Shown piece by piece: positions 8,620 to 17,832 of a stretch of 64,000 nucleotides of DNA. The notes below the pieces were generated by a model. It was given only the letters and a program-made list of their open reading frames with translations. It had not been told where the DNA came from and made no database searches. Within the stretch, counting starts at the first letter, position 1; each line of letters starts with the position of its first letter. The DNA comes from Clostridium thermarum (GTDB lineage: Bacteria; Bacillota; Clostridia; Clostridiales; Clostridiaceae). The position numbers were made by a program, and so were the translations under genes. The stretch lies in the NCBI RefSeq assembly GCF_006351925.1, contig NZ_CP040924.1, positions 1,510,001 to 1,574,000 of the forward strand, written 5' to 3'.

Positions 8620-10128
8620 GTGTTTGAGTATAATTTGGACCATAAAGACCTAGATACTGATAAGCTGGATGTAGAAGCGTTAAATTTGGTGCCGGAGGAG
8701 TTTGCAGTAAAGAACAAGGTACTGCCTATTAAAGTGATTGATGATACACTTCATATTGCCATGAGATGCAATGAGGATGCAGAACTTCTGGCAAGGCTCA
8801 AATTAATAACAAATATGAAGCTTTACATAATTAAAATTGCTGAAGATAAGTTAGTTGAAATGATCCCCAGGGCTTATGGATATTTAAAGTTCAACAAGGC
8901 CGTAAGCAGACTGAAGAAGGACACTGAAGGTGAAGAGAAGAAGAATACTCCTAAAATAATGGGTAAGGACGATGAAAGTGCTCCGGCAGTGGTAATCCTG
9001 GACTATATTATAAATAATGCAATTATTGTTAGGGCCAGTGATATACATTTGGAACCCCAGGAAGGTAACCTCATGGTTAGGTATAGAGTAGACGGCAGTC
9101 TTATGGAGTTTTTAAACTTACCGGTGGAAGTATACAGCGCAGTTTCTACCAGGTTGAAGGTTTTATGCTCCATGGATATCTCAGAAAAGAGAATTCCTCA
9201 GGATGGTAAATATCATTATTTTTACGGAGAAAGAGAATTGGACCTGAGAATATCTTCTATTCCTGTGCTTTTCGGTGAAAAGTTCGTCATTAGAATTTTA
9301 GACAAAACCATAGACTATTGCAATATTGAAAGTATTTATGAGGATTTGGACCAGAGTAAGTTGATCAAAAGGCTGTTAATGCATAACAGCGGAATAATTT
9401 TGGTTACGGGGCCAACGGGCAGCGGTAAGTCCACTACTCTATATGCAATGCTTAAGGAACTGAATAGAAAGAGTATAAATATAACCTCTATTGAAGACCC
9501 AGTTGAGTATACGATGAAGGGTATAAATCAGATATCTGTAAATGTGAAGGCGGGTATAACCTTTGCCGTAGGATTGAGGAGTATATTAAGGCAGGACCCC
9601 GACGTGATTATGATAGGTGAGATCAGAGATGAAGAGACTGCTGCCATAGCCATAAGAGCAGCCATTACCGGACACCTGGTATTATCAACCCTTCATACCA
9701 ACGATGCCATAGGAGCTGTAAACAGATTGGTGGAAATGGGAGTTGAAAGATATCTTCTGGCAGATGCTCTCATTGCAGTTATTGCACAAAGACTGGTAAG
9801 AAGAATATGCAGCCATTGTAAGGAGAGCTATAGGCCCGATCAGATTGAAATGAGTATGTTTGCAGACCAGAAAGTCACAACACTGTACAAGGGGAGAGGT
9901 TGTCAGGCATGCAACCATAGCGGCTATTTTAGCAGGACGGTACTGTCGGAAATACTGATAATAGAAGAGGATGTCCGCAGGCAGATATTAAAGGGAGAGG
10001 CCTGCAGTAAGAGCAAGGGGACTATCAGTGGAACCAATCTAACAGCACAATGCAAGGCCTTGGTTTTAAAAGGTCTAACCACCACAGAAGAGTTGATCAG
10101 AGTGTCAAATGGAAAAATCTTTAGTTAG
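8620..10128 (+). CDS. pilB: Type IV pilus assembly ATPase PilB (GspE family)
   Basis: 502 residues from a GTG start after AGGTGAG. An N-terminal T2SSE/MshEN-like domain (about 1-90) precedes the secretion ATPase core: Walker A GPTGSGKSTT near residue 264, Asp box EDPVEYT, Walker B DPDVIMIGEIRDEET, His box STLHTND. A CxxC pair near 396-399 (CSHC) and another near 428-431 (CQAC) form the zinc site of extension ATPases. It powers pilus assembly at the inner face of the membrane. The C-terminus beyond the zinc site is somewhat divergent. First gene of the pilus operon. Confidence 0.92.
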   Translation: MFEYNLDHKDLDTDKLDVEALNLVPEEFAVKNKVLPIKVIDDTLHIAMRCNEDAELLARLKLITNMKLYIIKIAEDKLVEMIPRAYGYLKFNKAVSRLKKDTEGEEKKNTPKIMGKDDESAPAVVILDYIINNAIIVRASDIHLEPQEGNLMVRYRVDGSLMEFLNLPVEVYSAVSTRLKVLCSMDISEKRIPQDGKYHYFYGERELDLRISSIPVLFGEKFVIRILDKTIDYCNIESIYEDLDQSKLIKRLLMHNSGIILVTGPTGSGKSTTLYAMLKELNRKSINITSIEDPVEYTMKGINQISVNVKAGITFAVGLRSILRQDPDVIMIGEIRDEETAAIAIRAAITGHLVLSTLHTNDAIGAVNRLVEMGVERYLLADALIAVIAQRLVRRICSHCKESYRPDQIEMSMFADQKVTTLYKGRGCQACNHSGYFSRTVLSEILIIEEDVRRQILKGEACSKSKGTISGTNLTAQCKALVLKGLTTTEELIRVSNGKIFS

Positions 10129-10137
10129 GTGAATTAT

Positions 10138-11325
10138 ATGAAAACTTATCGGTACAAGGCTATAGGCTATGATGGAAAGATCTCAAAAGGAGAATATCAG
10201 TGCAGTGATTCTAAGGAACTGATAGCCTACCTTTACTCAAAAAAACAACACTTGCTGGATGTTCAGACCAGCCTAAATATCAAGGGGTTTAGACTTCAGC
10301 AGAAAATAAAGCTAAAGAACCTATCTTTCTTTTGCAAGCAGATAGGCACTATGTTGGAGATTGGTATTCCAATATTGGAAGCCATTAAAATGTGCTGTTT
10401 TCAATTAAAGAATGGACAGATATACGACAATTGTGTTTATATACTTGGGGACCTGAGAAGGGGAGCCTCCTTATATGAGGCCATGAAAAATGCACCAAAT
10501 GGTTTTCCTGAATTTATGCTGCATATGGTCAACATTGGCGAGGAGTCAGGAAGCTTGGCAGAAATATTCAACAACCTATCCATATACTACTATAAGGAAA
10601 ATAAGCTTAAAGGCAAGGTTGCAGCTACTGCGGCATATCCAGTTTGTGTCCTTACTTTTACCATAATAGTAGCAATGATCTTACTAATAACCATAGTGCC
10701 CTCTATGGTAAATATGATAACTTCCATGGGAGGAGAGATACCCTTAATCACATATATTGTTATGGCACTCAGCCATTTTCTAAAGGTAAACCTACCTTAT
10801 GTTTTATTGGTCACCGGGCTGCTGGCAGTGTTGTTGACCTATTTAATAAAAAATAAGAGGATTAAAATTTCTTCAATAGTGAAAAAGATACCGGTATACA
10901 ACAAGGTATATTTCAAACGGAGTAACTATGAATTTCTTTATGGAGTTTATCTTTTACACAGCGGAGGAAGCACTATTGTAAAGGCCTTAGAAGGGTCAGC
11001 AGCGGTGTTAAAGGATGATAACCTGAGATTACAGATAAGCAAGTCTGTATCCCAGATTAGGGAAGGGGAAAGTATACTGGAGGCACTTTTAAGTGTAGAA
11101 GTGATAGACTACACCAGTCTTTCTGTTATAAAACTTGGTGAAGAGACAGGGAAATTATGTGAAATGCTGGGCAGGCTTTTGGGAATTTTGGAGGATGAAT
11201 TGAACTCTCAAATAGAAAAGGCCTTAGAGCTCATCCAACCTTTAGCTATTATCCTTGTGGGTTTCATAGTAGGGATTATTGTCATTTCCATAGCATTACC
11301 CATGTTTAGTATGTACAATATCTGA
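10138..11325 (+). CDS. pilC: Type IV pilus inner-membrane platform protein PilC (GspF family)
   Basis: About 395 residues with two T2SSF domains (roughly residues 60-185 and 265-385) and three membrane helices, including the pair near residues 165-235 and a C-terminal one. It is the membrane platform that couples the PilB motor to pilin polymerisation. The frame opens at a GTG (10129) but ATG 10138 is correctly spaced from TTAGGTGA. The gene is ten bases after pilB and before the prepilin genes, the normal operon order. Confidence 0.92.
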   Translation: MKTYRYKAIGYDGKISKGEYQCSDSKELIAYLYSKKQHLLDVQTSLNIKGFRLQQKIKLKNLSFFCKQIGTMLEIGIPILEAIKMCCFQLKNGQIYDNCVYILGDLRRGASLYEAMKNAPNGFPEFMLHMVNIGEESGSLAEIFNNLSIYYYKENKLKGKVAATAAYPVCVLTFTIIVAMILLITIVPSMVNMITSMGGEIPLITYIVMALSHFLKVNLPYVLLVTGLLAVLLTYLIKNKRIKISSIVKKIPVYNKVYFKRSNYEFLYGVYLLHSGGSTIVKALEGSAAVLKDDNLRLQISKSVSQIREGESILEALLSVEVIDYTSLSVIKLGEETGKLCEMLGRLLGILEDELNSQIEKALELIQPLAIILVGFIVGIIVISIALPMFSMYNI

Positions 11326-11342
11326 TTGCTGGAGTGAGAGAT

Positions 11343-11726
11343 TTGAAAAAAGGCTTTACCCTTGTTGAAGTAGTAGTGGTCATTTCAATAATAACTATTT
11401 TATCTACGGTTACAACCATAGGATACAAATACTACATTAATAAATCAAAGGATGCCTGTGCCTCTTCCAATGGTCAGGTGATCTTTGAGGCCATTGTGTG
11501 GACCTATGAAGCTTGTGGCAACAAGCTTGACAGCACTGCCTTAGCAGCTAATATCGATGTCCTTACCGGAATCCCTGTAAGTAATATGATAGTTAATAAC
11601 CTACAAAAGACTATCAGTATGAATTATGTGTATGAGTCAAAAACCTATAAATTATCAGCAAATCTCTCAAATTACAAGGTGCAAATAGAGGATTTCGAAC
11701 ATGGGCGCAAGATCTATGAAAATTAA
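11343..11726 (+). CDS. Type IV prepilin, probable major pilin-like (first)
   Basis: About 127 residues. A short basic leader MKKG is followed by the class III prepilin cleavage site G/FTLVE with Glu at +5 and a hydrophobic helix VVVVISIITILSTV. An upstream GTG (11334) lies inside the Shine-Dalgarno GGAG, so the TTG at 11343, eight bases after it, is taken as start. The mature domain is small with a Cys pair (DACASS...YEACG). Membrane-anchored until processed by a prepilin peptidase, which is not encoded here. Confidence 0.85.
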   Translation: MKKGFTLVEVVVVISIITILSTVTTIGYKYYINKSKDACASSNGQVIFEAIVWTYEACGNKLDSTALAANIDVLTGIPVSNMIVNNLQKTISMNYVYESKTYKLSANLSNYKVQIEDFEHGRKIYEN

Positions 11727-12165
11727 AAAAGGCTATACCCTAATAGAACTTATGATTACTATATCTATCCTGACTATCTTATCTATGATGTTTATAAAAT
11801 ACTTCACCACCTATGAAAAGTATAGAAACAAGATCTTGGTTGATCAATGCAATAACTCAATTATGAGCTTTATAAACAGCTGTAAGCAATACTGTTATTA
11901 TAGAGATACCAGTGGCTACATAAAATTCGATGTTGCGGGAAACAGATTAATTTTTAATGTAGGCACTGATGTAAAAAGGATACTCAATGTACCTAAAGGT
12001 TTAAAATTATATAGTATTAATGTAAGTAACGGCGATGCAAAGCTGAATTTTAATAACAAGGGGTTTACGTCGGATGCATGTACTATGTCCTTCGTGGACT
12101 TGGAGAATAAAATACATGAAATAACAATAAGTGTGGGTACGTCATATGTTGAAATTAAAAATTAA
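11716..12165 (+). CDS. Type IV prepilin-like protein (second)
   Basis: About 149 residues with leader MKIKKG, cleavage motif G/YTLIE (Glu +5) and helix LMITISILTILSMMFI. It overlaps the end of the first prepilin by about ten bases; an alternative ATG at 11701 would lengthen the leader. A 23-base stretch around the leader and cleavage site is identical to one in the next gene, indicating paralogy. Probably a minor pilin/pseudopilin. Confidence 0.8.
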   Translation: MKIKKGYTLIELMITISILTILSMMFIKYFTTYEKYRNKILVDQCNNSIMSFINSCKQYCYYRDTSGYIKFDVAGNRLIFNVGTDVKRILNVPKGLKLYSINVSNGDAKLNFNNKGFTSDACTMSFVDLENKIHEITISVGTSYVEIKN

Positions 12166-12592
12166 AAAAGGCTATACCCTTTTAGAGAGCTTGATAGCCT
12201 TAAGTATGATTACAATTATAGTGTTTTGTGGCTTGTCCCTGCACCTCTTAAAGGTTAAGCAAAAAAACTACAACACTGCACTAAGTATGTATTTAAACTG
12301 TATTGAAACTACCGCAACCAGTCTGCTGTCAAATTGCAGTTATAACGAATTAGCAGCATGCATAGGTTCTGAACCTATGTATATTGCAGATGAGAACATT
12401 AACCCCAATACTTTGAGCAGGAATAATATACTTACATTATTAAAGTCCTCACCGGGCAGTGGAGGTAAAAACATAAAAATTACAGCTGTATCAGAAAGTG
12501 GTGTAATTACTATTTCACTTCAGCTCAGTTACTTGATTAATGGAAAGTTAGAGGTTTTAAGCCATGAAATTTATAAGGGAAACTATAATTAG
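12146..12592 (+). CDS. Type IV prepilin-like protein (third)
   Basis: About 148 residues. Leader MLKLKIKKG, cleavage motif G/YTLLE and a hydrophobic segment SLIALSMITIIVFCGLSL. It overlaps the preceding gene by 20 bases; an in-frame GTG at 12131 is also possible. The rest resembles PilV/GspI-type minor pilins in size, but no specific family could be recognised. Confidence 0.75.
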   Translation: MLKLKIKKGYTLLESLIALSMITIIVFCGLSLHLLKVKQKNYNTALSMYLNCIETTATSLLSNCSYNELAACIGSEPMYIADENINPNTLSRNNILTLLKSSPGSGGKNIKITAVSESGVITISLQLSYLINGKLEVLSHEIYKGNYN

Positions 12593-13052
12593 TAGAAGCA
12601 GGGGAGGTAGCACCTTGATTGAACTTATTACTTCCCTTTCTATAATTAGTATACTGGCTGCCGCTGTACTTTCAGCCTTTATATTTTTTTCAAAGGACTT
12701 TAACAGGGCTGTAATTGAAAGCAGGGAAGAGTTTTATATAGGTGAGGCATTTAGGTATATAGAAAGTGAAGTATGTAATGGCAATAGCGAAGTCCATTTC
12801 TATCCAAGTTATATAAGGATGAAGAGGTATTTGGAAGTGCCTGCATATGAGGAGATAGATTATATCAAGAGGGAAGGAGAAAAGCTGGTGATAGAGCACA
12901 CTAAAAGAGGTTATGTAGAAGCTACCAATGTTTTTCTGAGAAAGGTTAGCAATTTTGCGGTTAATATGTATGAAGGGGTTGTGATAATTGAAATTACCAC
13001 TGATAGGGGGGAAAAGTTTTCAAAATGCATAAATACTCAGTACATAAGATGA
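12564..13052 (+). CDS. Type IV prepilin-like protein (fourth, GspJ/PilW-like)
   Basis: 162 residues. The leader is longer (MKFIRETIISRSRGG), with cleavage motif G/STLIE and helix LITSLSIISILAAAVLSAFIFF. It overlaps the third prepilin by 29 bases. The larger globular domain with alternating charged strands is typical of PilW/GspJ minor pilins that form the tip complex; that subtype is inferred from position and size. Confidence 0.75.
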   Translation: MKFIRETIISRSRGGSTLIELITSLSIISILAAAVLSAFIFFSKDFNRAVIESREEFYIGEAFRYIESEVCNGNSEVHFYPSYIRMKRYLEVPAYEEIDYIKREGEKLVIEHTKRGYVEATNVFLRKVSNFAVNMYEGVVIIEITTDRGEKFSKCINTQYIR

Positions 13053-13474
13053 AGGATGGCAATGCGGCAATTTATGTGCTTTTGGTTGGCACGCTGATTC
13101 TGTTAACGGCTATAGTAGGCTTTAAATTTCAAATTGATAGGTATAAGGACCTGCAGTACAAAAGGCAGATGCTTGAGACCACAAGCACCATTAATTTTAT
13201 AAAAGAGAAGATATTTAGTGATTTTTATGGACAATTAAAAGCTAAGACCACTATTACTGACAGAGAAAGCATCCTACAATGCTTGAGGAATGATAACAGC
13301 TGGGTTAATTTCCGACATGGGGACACTACCTTGACCTTTAACGAAGGTAAAGACCTATTAACACTTACATATCCCTATAATAGTATTAAGAACTGCACTG
13401 AGTACTATAGCATATATCCTACAAGTACCGGAGTAAAATTTAATTTGGTTCATAGTAAGTTTACAAAGAGGTAA
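13025..13474 (+). CDS. PilX/GspK-like minor component with one N-terminal membrane helix
   Basis: 149 residues with a single hydrophobic helix AAIYVLLVGTLILLTAIVGF near residues 13-32 and an external domain beginning with an amphipathic KRQMLETT segment. There is no canonical G/xTLxE cleavage site (the helix is preceded by DGNAA), which fits PilX- or GspK-type proteins. It overlaps the fourth prepilin by 28 bases. Function is inferred from place in the operon. Confidence 0.55.
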   Translation: MHKYSVHKMKDGNAAIYVLLVGTLILLTAIVGFKFQIDRYKDLQYKRQMLETTSTINFIKEKIFSDFYGQLKAKTTITDRESILQCLRNDNSWVNFRHGDTTLTFNEGKDLLTLTYPYNSIKNCTEYYSIYPTSTGVKFNLVHSKFTKR

Positions 13475-13479
13475 AATAT

Positions 13480-14169
13480 ATGAGCTTTAAAAAAGTGATC
13501 AAAATATATAACAGCAACATAGAAACAATAAAGAGTGAATTGGGAAAAAGATGCAGGGGGTCTTTTGTATTTATCTATTATGAAGAAGACATATATATAG
13601 ATACCTTATATATTCCCGCCACCAAAACCAAGTGGTTGAGCAAAATGATAAAAAATCATATGATCTATAACTTTGATGACATAAGCAAACTTTGCTACAG
13701 CTATAATATTTTGAGCAAGAGTTCAAACAAATATAAAATAAGGCTTTATTGTATCAACTCCAAAAAGGAACAACTATTTGAGGCCCTGAACAAGGGTGCG
13801 AAAGTAAAGGGTGTGTATTTAATTCAGTTTTGCTACCTCTATTATGTTGAAAAAATACTTAAGAAAAGTGAGTTTGTGTTAATATTTACCAGTGGAGAGT
13901 TTACTTATTTGGTATTTTATGCTGGTGGAGGGGTTGAAAGCAGCAGTATATTTAAATTTGCTGACAATGGTAGTGGTAATTTGTTAGATATAATCAAGAA
14001 ATGTATTGGTTGTGGAGATAAGATAACTACTGATATCAATTTTCCCATAGTGTTCCTCAATTACCATAGCAAAGGCCATATAGAATGCCTGGCAGAACAC
14101 TTTTCTGTGAAGGATCTTGGAAAAATCAGCGAAGATAAAATAATTAAAAAATATATAGGTGTAATATGA
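13480..14169 (+). CDS. Putative PilM-position protein of the pilus operon
   Basis: 229 residues, no membrane helix, no clear motif. It lies where pilM stands in the usual pilM-N-O order, and has strand-rich halves that could be a divergent actin-like fold, but I cannot see the ATP-binding signatures of PilM. The start ATG has AAAGAGG upstream. It overlaps the next gene by four bases. Treat the PilM label as positional inference; GspL-like is the alternative. Confidence 0.4.
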   Translation: MSFKKVIKIYNSNIETIKSELGKRCRGSFVFIYYEEDIYIDTLYIPATKTKWLSKMIKNHMIYNFDDISKLCYSYNILSKSSNKYKIRLYCINSKKEQLFEALNKGAKVKGVYLIQFCYLYYVEKILKKSEFVLIFTSGEFTYLVFYAGGGVESSSIFKFADNGSGNLLDIIKKCIGCGDKITTDINFPIVFLNYHSKGHIECLAEHFSVKDLGKISEDKIIKKYIGVI

Positions 14170-14630
14170 TTAAAAAGCACAATTTTATTTCCGAGGAGTA
14201 TATAAAAAATATTGAAAAAAGAGAAAGCAAGCTCTACTTTTTCTTAATACTTTTGTTGGTTCTTCTGAACATATTTGTACTGCAAGAAGCAGAAAAGAAG
14301 CGGTCTGACATAGAGACGGCTAAAAGTAAGCCTGTCTTTAGCAATATAAAAGTTGAGGACAGTAAAAAAAGCAGTAAGCAAGTAAATATAATTGAACTCC
14401 GCAGAAAAGTTTATGGATTAGCGGAAGACAATGTCCGCATTTCAAGCTTTGTATATGAAAATAACAGGCTCATTTTAGGAGTGATTGCACAAAGTCCAAA
14501 ACAATGTATTAGCTTTGTAAAAGACATAGAGGATAAGGGAGCTTTTATAATTGAGAAGCTTTCCCCCATAGAAGCAGTTCAGGAAAACTTTAAACTGAAT
14601 ATTGAACTATCAGTAAAGGGAGCGGAATAA
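14166..14630 (+). CDS. PilN-like bitopic pilus assembly protein
   Basis: 154 residues: cytoplasmic N-terminus of about 25 residues, one membrane helix (LYFFLILLLVLLNIFVL, about 25-41), a polar coiled stretch and a small alpha/beta extracytoplasmic domain. This is the architecture of PilN. It is translationally coupled to the preceding gene (ATGA) and followed after five bases by a second bitopic protein, matching pilN-pilO. Sequence identity to known PilN was not recognised. Confidence 0.5.
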   Translation: MIKKHNFISEEYIKNIEKRESKLYFFLILLLVLLNIFVLQEAEKKRSDIETAKSKPVFSNIKVEDSKKSSKQVNIIELRRKVYGLAEDNVRISSFVYENNRLILGVIAQSPKQCISFVKDIEDKGAFIIEKLSPIEAVQENFKLNIELSVKGAE

Positions 14631-14635
14631 ATTAA

Positions 14636-15040
14636 ATGAAAAAGATATGGTACAGTTTTATAAGTGTTCTATTATTTTTTCTGTTGATTATTCAAATTCA
14701 TGTAATAATAGAACTTGAAGTGGAGAATATAAATGAGCAGCAATATTATAATGAAAAAAATGAAATCGTGGATGTTGTTGAATCTCCTACAGTGCCGCCG
14801 GTAAGCCTTTTTGATGTGCTGGAGTCTATTTATACCGAAAATTCAAAATGTAGGGTCTTAAGCTTTTCCCTTGGGGAAGACGGAAGGCATATAGAAGCCG
14901 AATTAAGCATGACAGGTACAATTGATGACATTGAACTCATGTTAAACAATTTGCAAAATAGCAGAGGTTTCAAAGAGATAAAAAAATACATAGAGGGTGA
15001 AGAGGACGCTAATCGAATATTTGTAACCTTTGAGCTTTGA
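14636..15040 (+). CDS. PilO-like bitopic pilus assembly protein
   Basis: 134 residues: N-terminal membrane helix (about 6-25), a linker with a Pro-rich turn (SPTVPPVS) and a ferredoxin-like domain ending in an IFVTFEL strand, similar in plan to the PilO/GspM periplasmic domain, whose ferredoxin folds dimerise with PilN. Last gene of the pilus operon; no clear terminator follows. The label is from architecture and position. Confidence 0.5.
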   Translation: MKKIWYSFISVLLFFLLIIQIHVIIELEVENINEQQYYNEKNEIVDVVESPTVPPVSLFDVLESIYTENSKCRVLSFSLGEDGRHIEAELSMTGTIDDIELMLNNLQNSRGFKEIKKYIEGEEDANRIFVTFEL

Positions 15041-15224
15041 TGCATAAGAGTTAAAAAGTAATATTTTTATCAAAATTTAATAATAATATTTGCAAATAGC
15101 TATATATTTTGATAAAATAATCATTGGCTTAATACTATAATAAGGTAGAACTATGTATAGAATGGTATTAATATACCTGAAAAGGTTATAATATTAACGA
15201 ATTTAATATTTGGAGGGATACTGA

Positions 15225-15782
15225 ATGATTTCAGCAGGAGATTTAAGAAAAGGAACCACTTTTGAGTTAGATGGACAAGTGTATACAGTAATAGACTTTT
15301 TACATGTTAAGCCTGGAAAGGGAGCAGCTTTCGTTAGAACAAAGCTAAGAAACGTAATTTCTGGCGGTGTTACAGATAGAACTTTCAACCCAACAGAAAA
15401 GTTCCAAGAAGCTGTAATAGAAAGAAAAGAAATGCAATATCTATATTCTGATGGTGAGTTATACTACTTCATGGATCAGGAAACTTTTGAGCAAATTCCT
15501 CTTAACTATGAAAAAGTAGAAGATGCTATAAAGTACCTAAAGGAAAACATGTTTGCAATCATAAAATTCTATAAGGGTGAAGCATTCTCAGTAGAAGCTC
15601 CAAACTTTGTAGAACTTCAAATAGTTGAAACAGAACCTGGCTTCAAGGGAAATACTGCAACAAATACACTTAAGCCAGCTAAGGTAGAAACCGGTGCAGT
15701 TGTTAACGTACCACTGTTTGTTAATGAAGGAGATACAATCAGAATAGATACAAGAACCGGAGAGTACATGGAAAGAGTATAA
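15225..15782 (+). CDS. efp: Elongation factor P
   Basis: 185 residues, full length. Three beta-barrel domains with [11 protein letters not shown] in the first; Lys32 in the PGKG loop is the position that is modified in other bacteria. The C-terminal motif [17 protein letters not shown] is the EF-P signature. It relieves ribosome stalling at polyproline. Start ATG has TTGGAGGGA upstream. Followed 41 bases later by a CD1247-like gene and then spoIIIA, as in many clostridia. Confidence 0.96.
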   Translation: MISAGDLRKGTTFELDGQVYTVIDFLHVKPGKGAAFVRTKLRNVISGGVTDRTFNPTEKFQEAVIERKEMQYLYSDGELYYFMDQETFEQIPLNYEKVEDAIKYLKENMFAIIKFYKGEAFSVEAPNFVELQIVETEPGFKGNTATNTLKPAKVETGAVVNVPLFVNEGDTIRIDTRTGEYMERV

Positions 15783-15823
15783 GGGCTCTGTTTGGCTATG
15801 ATACTGATGAGGGAGTGTAGATT

Positions 15824-16219
15824 ATGGACTCGATGAAGTCAAAGGTATCCTATTTACAGGGTATGGTAGATGGGCTAGCCATAGACTTAAATAGTAAAGA
15901 AGGTAGAATTATTTCTGCCATGCTTAAAGTAATGTATGAAATGGCAGATAAGTTGGATGAGATTGAATATAGACAGGACCATTTGGAAATGTATATCAGT
16001 ACTTTGGACGATGATTTACAGTACGTAGAAGAGGAATTCTATGGAATTGATGATACTGAAGACTATTTATCTGAGGATAACTTCGTTGAACATCAGTGCC
16101 CGCGTTGTGGAGAGATTATATATATAGATAAGGCCATCATTGATAACAATGAAGAAATAGGTTGTCCTAATTGCAGCTATGATCTCATAAGTAACATAAA
16201 TGAAGGTTCCAATGACTAA
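15824..16219 (+). CDS. CD1247-family protein with zinc-ribbon-like C-terminus
   Basis: 131 residues. The N-terminus SYLQGMVDGLAID is characteristic of the clostridial CD1247 N-terminal domain, followed by an acidic helical region and a CPRC...CPNC zinc ribbon at about residues 90-110. The family has no established function. It lies between efp and spoIIIAA, a conserved clostridial position, and ends at a strong terminator. The ribosome binding site is GGGAGTG. Confidence 0.75.
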   Translation: MDSMKSKVSYLQGMVDGLAIDLNSKEGRIISAMLKVMYEMADKLDEIEYRQDHLEMYISTLDDDLQYVEEEFYGIDDTEDYLSEDNFVEHQCPRCGEIIYIDKAIIDNNEEIGCPNCSYDLISNINEGSND

Positions 16220-16242
16220 ATAAGAATATAATTTAAGTAAGA

Positions 16243-16280
16243 AAATCCTTAAGTAAAAAATACTTAAGGATTTTTTTATT
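16243..16280 (+). terminator. Terminator between the CD1247-like gene and spoIIIAA
   Basis: AATCCTTAAGTA pairs with TACTTAAGGATT around five A, followed by a T7 run. Perfect 12-bp stem. It separates the efp unit from the spoIIIA operon. Confidence 0.92.
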
Positions 16281-16379
16281 TTGTTTGTAATAAATTTTGC
16301 TACTGCTAAATAAAGATTATATATGAAGGGAGGTGAAGAACTACTCTAAAACTTAGTGTTTTTGAGTGAGATGAAACAT

Positions 16380-17306
16380 ATGGATACTAATGAAATTTTG
16401 TGCATATTACCTCAGAATCTGCAGTTAATCTTAAAGAAACTTCCAAATCTTGATAAGTTACAGGAAATAAGAATTAAAGCCAATAATCCTGTGATTTTGA
16501 ACCTAGACAATCAGGAATGTATATTAAATTATATTTCCACCATGGAAGATTTAAAGACAATTATGCAGAGGACAAGCAATTATTCACTATATGCTTTTGA
16601 AGAAGAGATAAAGCAAGGGTTTATTACTATTAAAGGCGGCCACAGGGTGGGGCTTTGCGGCAAGTGTGTGATGGAAGACAATAAGGTAAAAACAATAAAA
16701 AATATAGCTTCAATAAACATCAGAGTATCACGAGAAGTCATTGGCTGTTCCGATAAGATAATGCCTTTTATCATCAATGAAAATAATATTCTAAATACCA
16801 TAATAATATCTCCACCCAAATGCGGTAAGACAACAATTTTAAGAGATATGGCCAGAAACATATCTACGGGAATGAAGTCCCTGGGCTTATCAGGGAAAAA
16901 GGTATGTATCATTGATGAGAGAAGTGAACTGGCGGCTTGTTGTGATGGAGTGCCACAGATGAAGGTAGGTATTCGGACTGATGTCTTTGACAACTGCCTG
17001 AAGAGTGAAGGCATTATTATGGCCATAAGAAGCATGTCACCGGAGGTCATAGTATGTGATGAAATTGGTACATATAGGGATATGGAAAGCATATTATCGG
17101 CCTTAAGCTGTGGGGTTAATTTGATTTCCACAATACACGGCAATGGCTTAGAGGATTTTTATGGCAGAGTAGTTTTCAAGGATTTAATTAACAATCATGT
17201 TTTTAATAGAGCTGTAATACTAAGTAATAGGAATGGAGTAGGTACATTAGAGAAAATCTACGATTTTACAAGAAAAGATTATATTTGGAGGAAACGAGAT
17301 GATTAA
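16380..17306 (+). CDS. spoIIIAA: Stage III sporulation protein AA (ATPase)
   Basis: About 308 residues. The secretion-ATPase-like core contains the P-loop PPKCGKTTILRDMAR, the Asp-rich CIIDERSELAA and the CDEIGT segment. It is the predicted mother-cell ATPase of the SpoIIIA-SpoIIQ feeding channel needed for SigG activity in the forespore. Several in-frame starts exist (GTG 16356, ATG 16371, ATG 16380); ATG 16380 has GAGTGAG nine bases upstream, but ATG 16371 cannot be excluded. Overlaps spoIIIAB by eight bases. Confidence 0.93.
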   Translation: MDTNEILCILPQNLQLILKKLPNLDKLQEIRIKANNPVILNLDNQECILNYISTMEDLKTIMQRTSNYSLYAFEEEIKQGFITIKGGHRVGLCGKCVMEDNKVKTIKNIASINIRVSREVIGCSDKIMPFIINENNILNTIIISPPKCGKTTILRDMARNISTGMKSLGLSGKKVCIIDERSELAACCDGVPQMKVGIRTDVFDNCLKSEGIIMAIRSMSPEVIVCDEIGTYRDMESILSALSCGVNLISTIHGNGLEDFYGRVVFKDLINNHVFNRAVILSNRNGVGTLEKIYDFTRKDYIWRKRDD

Positions 17307-17817
17307 AATCTTTGGTGCGGTACTTATAGTTTTGGCTTCCACCCTGTTGGGTTTTATATTTGCTGAAAATGCCAGGAAGAGGCTAGTACAGCTTAGAGAA
17401 ATACAAAGTGCCCTGATTCAATTACAAAATGAAATATTTTTTACCAGAACTACACTGCCGGATGCCTGCGATAGCGTTGCCGGTAAAAGCAAGTATCCTA
17501 TAAATATAATCTTTGAAAGGGTGTCTAAGCAACTAAAAAGCAACGGAAGTAATTCCGTATATGATGCATTTTTATCAGCTTTAAGTGAAGAGGTGGAAGA
17601 AAATTGTTTAACAAAGGAAGACAAAGAGATTCTATTGGATTTGGCCAAGGCACTGGGAGAATCGGATCTGGATGGACATAAAAAGGTTTTTAGCCTCAGT
17701 GAACATAATTTAAAGACCATAATACAGACGCTGGAAGGAAATGTGGACAAGAATGTTAAGATGTACAGATTCTTAGGCTTTTCTTTGGGGGCGGCTGTGG
17801 CAATTATACTAATTTAA
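17299..17817 (+). CDS. spoIIIAB: Stage III sporulation protein AB
   Basis: 172 residues with an N-terminal membrane helix (about 3-22), a helical cytoplasmic-type core (GspF-like fold in the family) and a C-terminal membrane helix. Known in B. subtilis as the SpoIIIA component resembling the GspF/PilC platform. Coupled to spoIIIAA by overlap and followed by spoIIIAC after 15 bases. Confidence 0.93.
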   Translation: MIKIFGAVLIVLASTLLGFIFAENARKRLVQLREIQSALIQLQNEIFFTRTTLPDACDSVAGKSKYPINIIFERVSKQLKSNGSNSVYDAFLSALSEEVEENCLTKEDKEILLDLAKALGESDLDGHKKVFSLSEHNLKTIIQTLEGNVDKNVKMYRFLGFSLGAAVAIILI

Positions 17818-17832
17818 TGGAGGTATGGTGGG

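Noticed and set aside
16580..17143. A 187-codon open frame on the minus strand inside spoIIIAA
   Set aside because: It lies wholly within a well-supported gene on the other strand, has no clear ribosome binding site and a composition typical of an antisense shadow.
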